From contig CAZHXF010000080.1 in assembly GCA_964536375.1 (NCBI GenBank), positions 1-5,980 of the forward strand: DNA of 5,980 nucleotides. The letters are read 5' to 3'. Position numbers and translations under genes: made by a program. The notes under the pieces are model-generated. The model had not been told where the DNA came from. It did not search any database and saw nothing but the letters and a program-made list of their open reading frames with translations. Source of the stretch: Desulfuromonas sp964536375. Lineage in GTDB: Bacteria; Desulfobacterota; Desulfuromonadia; Desulfuromonadales; Desulfuromonadaceae. Below, piece by piece: positions 5,628 through 5,980 of the stretch (position 1 is its first letter; each line of letters begins with the position of its first letter).

Positions 5628-5980
5628 TTAGACCATCCAGTCTTCACGGGCATATTCGGTATTTGATTCTTTCACCACATCAACGTGATGATTCAATGTA
5701 TCCTGATCCCATTGTGCCGGATTATTACGAATATATTGGCGGATACGATTCAATTCCGGTTCATCGCGAACAATATGTTCCCAATAATTGCGTTGCCATA
5801 ATTTTCCGGGAAATGGCGGCCAACCGTTCTGTTTTACCCCATCGACATATCGTTTTGTGGTCATGGTTTTGTACCGATGCACCACATCCGGCAATGACAA
5901 CCCACCCGTTTCATTAGCGGTATTAATACCCGTAGGGGCACCCCCCTGTGGGTGCCCTGTTTGTGTCTGATTGTAACCGA
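5628..5980 (-). CDS. RAYT / IS200-like (Y1) transposase, 3' part
   Basis: The frame is open from the right window edge to the stop at 5628-5630, giving the last ~117 residues. It contains SLPDVVHRYKTMTTKRYVDG, GWPPFPGKLWQRNYWEHIVR and NRIRQYIRNNPAQW, the C-terminal signature of REP-associated tyrosine transposases of the Y1/HUH superfamily. The metal-binding HUH motif would be in the N-terminal part, beyond the window. An internal ATG exists, but the open frame and coding sense upstream (GHPQGGAPTGINTANETGG) show that it is not the start. RAYTs are single-copy domesticated relatives of IS200/IS605 that act on REP palindromes, and they often sit in intergenic or defence-associated positions. 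This one ends 22 bases before hsdR on the same strand, so both may be transcribed together. Family call is firm; activity cannot be judged. Confidence 0.85.
   Translation of the reverse strand, partial: GYNQTQTGHPQGGAPTGINTANETGGLSLPDVVHRYKTMTTKRYVDGVKQNGWPPFPGKLWQRNYWEHIVRDEPELNRIRQYIRNNPAQWDQDTLNHHVDVVKESNTEYAREDWMV
5936..5957. repeat. REP-like palindrome inside the RAYT gene
   Basis: GGGCACCC (5936-5943) and GGGTGCCC (5950-5957) form a perfect 8-base inverted repeat with a 6-base loop, preceded by GTAG. This GTAGGGGC-type hairpin looks like the REP elements that RAYTs recognise. It lies in the transposase reading frame and encodes part of the linker GHPQGGAPTG. No run of T follows, so it is not a Rho-independent terminator. 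Confidence 0.55.

Noticed and set aside
5606..5653. Upstream in-frame ATG at 5653 for hsdR
   Set aside because: It would overlap the end of the transposase gene; ATG 5605 begins at the family-typical MKFTEEKLEQ and has a G-rich site upstream.

Overview
The window reads as a gammaproteobacterial chromosome segment; the genus cannot be fixed from sequence alone. The clues are an NfsB-type nitroreductase, moderate base composition, Shine-Dalgarno starts and a RAYT-type transposase. It falls into two unlike halves.

Left half (1-3045), all on the + strand and intact: an NfsB-like FMN nitroreductase (23-679); a diguanylate cyclase with an NTF2/SnoaL-like N-terminal domain, a coiled-coil linker and a GGEEF active site (718-1866); a guanine deaminase of the Nitrosomonas NE0047 type (1920-2483); and a cytosine deaminase closely resembling yeast Fcy1 (2577-3014). 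The two deaminases, both of the zinc-dependent CDA fold but from different subfamilies, would turn guanine into xanthine and cytosine into uracil. A macro-domain gene started 31 bases later (3046) but only its first 40 or so codons survive.

Right half (3046-5980) is a decayed defence and mobile-DNA region. The macro gene is cut off exactly where the 3' end of a minus-strand type I restriction gene, hsdR, begins. That hsdR is in two pieces: the last ~44-50 codons (3168 to about 3320) and the first 689 codons (about 3539-5605). Between them lies about 215 bases of the left end of an IS21-family element: a well-formed promoter, a hairpin over the ribosome-binding site and the first ~44 codons of istA. 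The simplest history is insertion of the IS into hsdR, then one deletion from inside istA to hsdR codon ~689 that removed most of the IS and the middle-to-late part of hsdR, including helicase motif VI. Upstream of hsdR, 22 bases away on the same strand, is the 3' part of a RAYT (IS200-like Y1) transposase gene that runs off the right edge and carries a REP-like palindrome inside its reading frame. No hsdM or hsdS is present in the window.

No clearly new system was found. The most informative points are the IS21 leader, whose hairpin seems placed to block translation from read-through transcripts but not from the element's own promoter; the deaminase pair plus macro gene; and the precise junctions recording how the restriction locus decayed.
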